A stretch of DNA of 5,526 bases from assembly GCA_027487055.1 (NCBI GenBank), contig JAIYEJ010000016.1:1-5526 (forward strand). The letters are read 5' to 3'. Below, in pieces: positions 4,729 through 5,526 of the stretch. The stretch comes from Methylotenera sp. (GTDB taxonomy: Bacteria > Pseudomonadota > Gammaproteobacteria > Burkholderiales > Methylophilaceae). Numbering within the stretch: the stretch's first letter is position 1; every line of letters starts with the position of its first letter. The notes beneath the pieces are model-generated. The model had not been told where the DNA came from. It saw only the letters and a program-made list of their open reading frames with translations, and made no database searches. The position numbers were made by a program, and so were the translations under genes.

Positions 4729-5526
4729 TTAAATTGCTTCCCATCTTAAATCGAGCGTAAATGGAAACCTTGGGTTTCGATTTTCTTCCATAATTTGTAC
4801 TTTGCCAGGCGTGTGACCATGCCCCCAAAAGCGAGCAAAACGTCTTGCCTCTGCTTCATTCGCATTTATGGGGAAAGTACTGTAATTACGCCCACCCGGA
4901 TGCGACACATGGTATGTGCAACCGCCGATAGATTTGCTACTCCATGAGTCTATCAAATCAAATACCAGTGGTGCTTGTACACCTATCGTTGGATGTAAGC
5001 CAGACCATGGCGCCCAAGCGCGATAGCGCACGCCCGCCACATATTCCCCTGCAACACCAGTGGCTTGCAATGGCAGTGGCCTGCCGTTACAAGTAACAAT
5101 ATGCCTGCCGTTAGTTAAGCCGCGCACGCGCAATTGCATTCGCTCAACTGATGAATCGACATAACGCGCTGTGCCGCCAGCTGATACTTCCTCACCCATG
5201 ACATTCCATGGTTCGATGGCTTGGCGAAGTTCAAGCTCCACGCCGTGGTAGGCCACCGTGCCATAACGCGGAAAGCGAAACTCGACAAAAGGGTCAAACC
5301 AGTGTTTTTCGAATTTGTATCCATAAGCTCGTAAATCTGCGACCACATCGGCAATATCTTGCGCAACAAAGTGTGGCAACATCCAACGATCGTGCAACTC
5401 TGTACCCCAGTGAATTAGCTTACCTTCATAAGGTTTGTTCCAAAACCGAGCGACTAAAGCTCTTAACAACAAACTTTGCAACAAGCTCATACGCGCATGA
5501 GGTGGCATTTCAAAGGCGCGGAACTC
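4729..5526 (-). CDS. DUF2126 / transglutaminase-like large protein, C-terminal part (N-terminus beyond right edge)
   Basis: The visible 265 residues read EFRAFEMPPHARMSLLQSLL and onward, and the frame stays open to the right edge, so the Met codon at 5506-5508 is internal. Family landmarks in order are FEMPPHARMS, LLLRALVARFW, IHWGTELHDRWMLPHFV, DPFVEFRFPRYG, ELRQAIEPWNVMGEE, RYRAWAPWSGLHPTI, GGCTYHVSHPGGRNYSTFPI and EARRFARFWGHGHTPG. These are typical of the C-terminal DUF2126 region (COG4196) of proteins of roughly 1,100 residues that usually carry a transglutaminase-like cysteine protease domain at the N-terminus; that catalytic part would lie outside the window and is inferred. Such proteins are regular neighbours of the ATP-grasp, alpha-E and Anbu genes. 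Here it is convergent with them, so it must be transcribed separately. Its middle (about 4981-5160, roughly 57% G+C by count) is richer in G+C than the Anbu and alpha-E genes. Confidence 0.93.
   Translation of the reverse strand, partial: EFRAFEMPPHARMSLLQSLLLRALVARFWNKPYEGKLIHWGTELHDRWMLPHFVAQDIADVVADLRAYGYKFEKHWFDPFVEFRFPRYGTVAYHGVELELRQAIEPWNVMGEEVSAGGTARYVDSSVERMQLRVRGLTNGRHIVTCNGRPLPLQATGVAGEYVAGVRYRAWAPWSGLHPTIGVQAPLVFDLIDSWSSKSIGGCTYHVSHPGGRNYSTFPINANEAEARRFARFWGHGHTPGKVQIMEENRNPRFPFTLDLRWEAI

Noticed and set aside
5115..5369. Minus-strand 84-codon frame inside the DUF2126 gene
   Set aside because: Same strand but another frame from clear DUF2126 motifs; no independent evidence.

Overview
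The window holds most of a gene cluster built around Anbu, the bacterial 'ancestral beta subunit' proteasome relative. Anbu sits here with its usual partners: a circularly permuted ATP-grasp protein, an alpha-E (DUF403) protein and, on the opposite strand, the C-terminal part of a large DUF2126/transglutaminase-type protein. The unusual point is that Anbu is present twice in tandem, as two diverged copies that both keep their catalytic residues. The DNA is fairly AT-rich, with compact bacterial genes and overlapping start/stop codons. Gene content and composition fit a Gram-negative proteobacterium, perhaps a low-GC betaproteobacterium such as a Methylophilaceae member. That placement is a guess from style, not a demonstrated assignment.

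Layout: (1) 1-605, plus strand: the 3' end of a VOC-superfamily gene resembling the C-terminal domain of 4-hydroxyphenylpyruvate dioxygenase, cut by the left edge. (2) 606-671: a short gap with a perfect TATAAT hexamer just before the next start. (3) 672-3813, plus strand: three overlapping genes, ATP-grasp (672-2120), alpha-E (2120-3082) and Anbu copy 1 (3079-3813). The first junction is TGATG and the second ATGA, so this is very probably one translationally coupled operon. (4) 3814-3929: an AT-rich gap with a good sigma70-like promoter (TTGCCA, 17 bases, TATGAT). (5) 3930-4697, plus strand: Anbu copy 2. (6) 4702-4722: a hairpin placed to terminate transcription from both sides. (7) 4729-5526, minus strand: the C-terminal 265 residues of the DUF2126 protein, whose N-terminus lies beyond the right edge.

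How the genes may work together: comparative genomics in the literature has linked ATP-grasp/alpha-E pairs, transglutaminase-fold proteins and Anbu into one conserved neighbourhood. The ATP-grasp and alpha-E proteins are proposed to make a peptide or amide linkage, the transglutaminase-like protein to cleave or transfer such bonds, and Anbu to act as an N-terminal-threonine hydrolase. The substrate and physiological role remain unknown to me. Two active Anbu paralogues, one co-translated with the ATP-grasp/alpha-E pair and one with its own promoter, raise the possibility of a hetero-oligomeric or differentially regulated Anbu particle.

No tRNA, rRNA, CRISPR array, insertion sequence or phage element was seen. 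No gene-free stretch exceeds about 120 bases.
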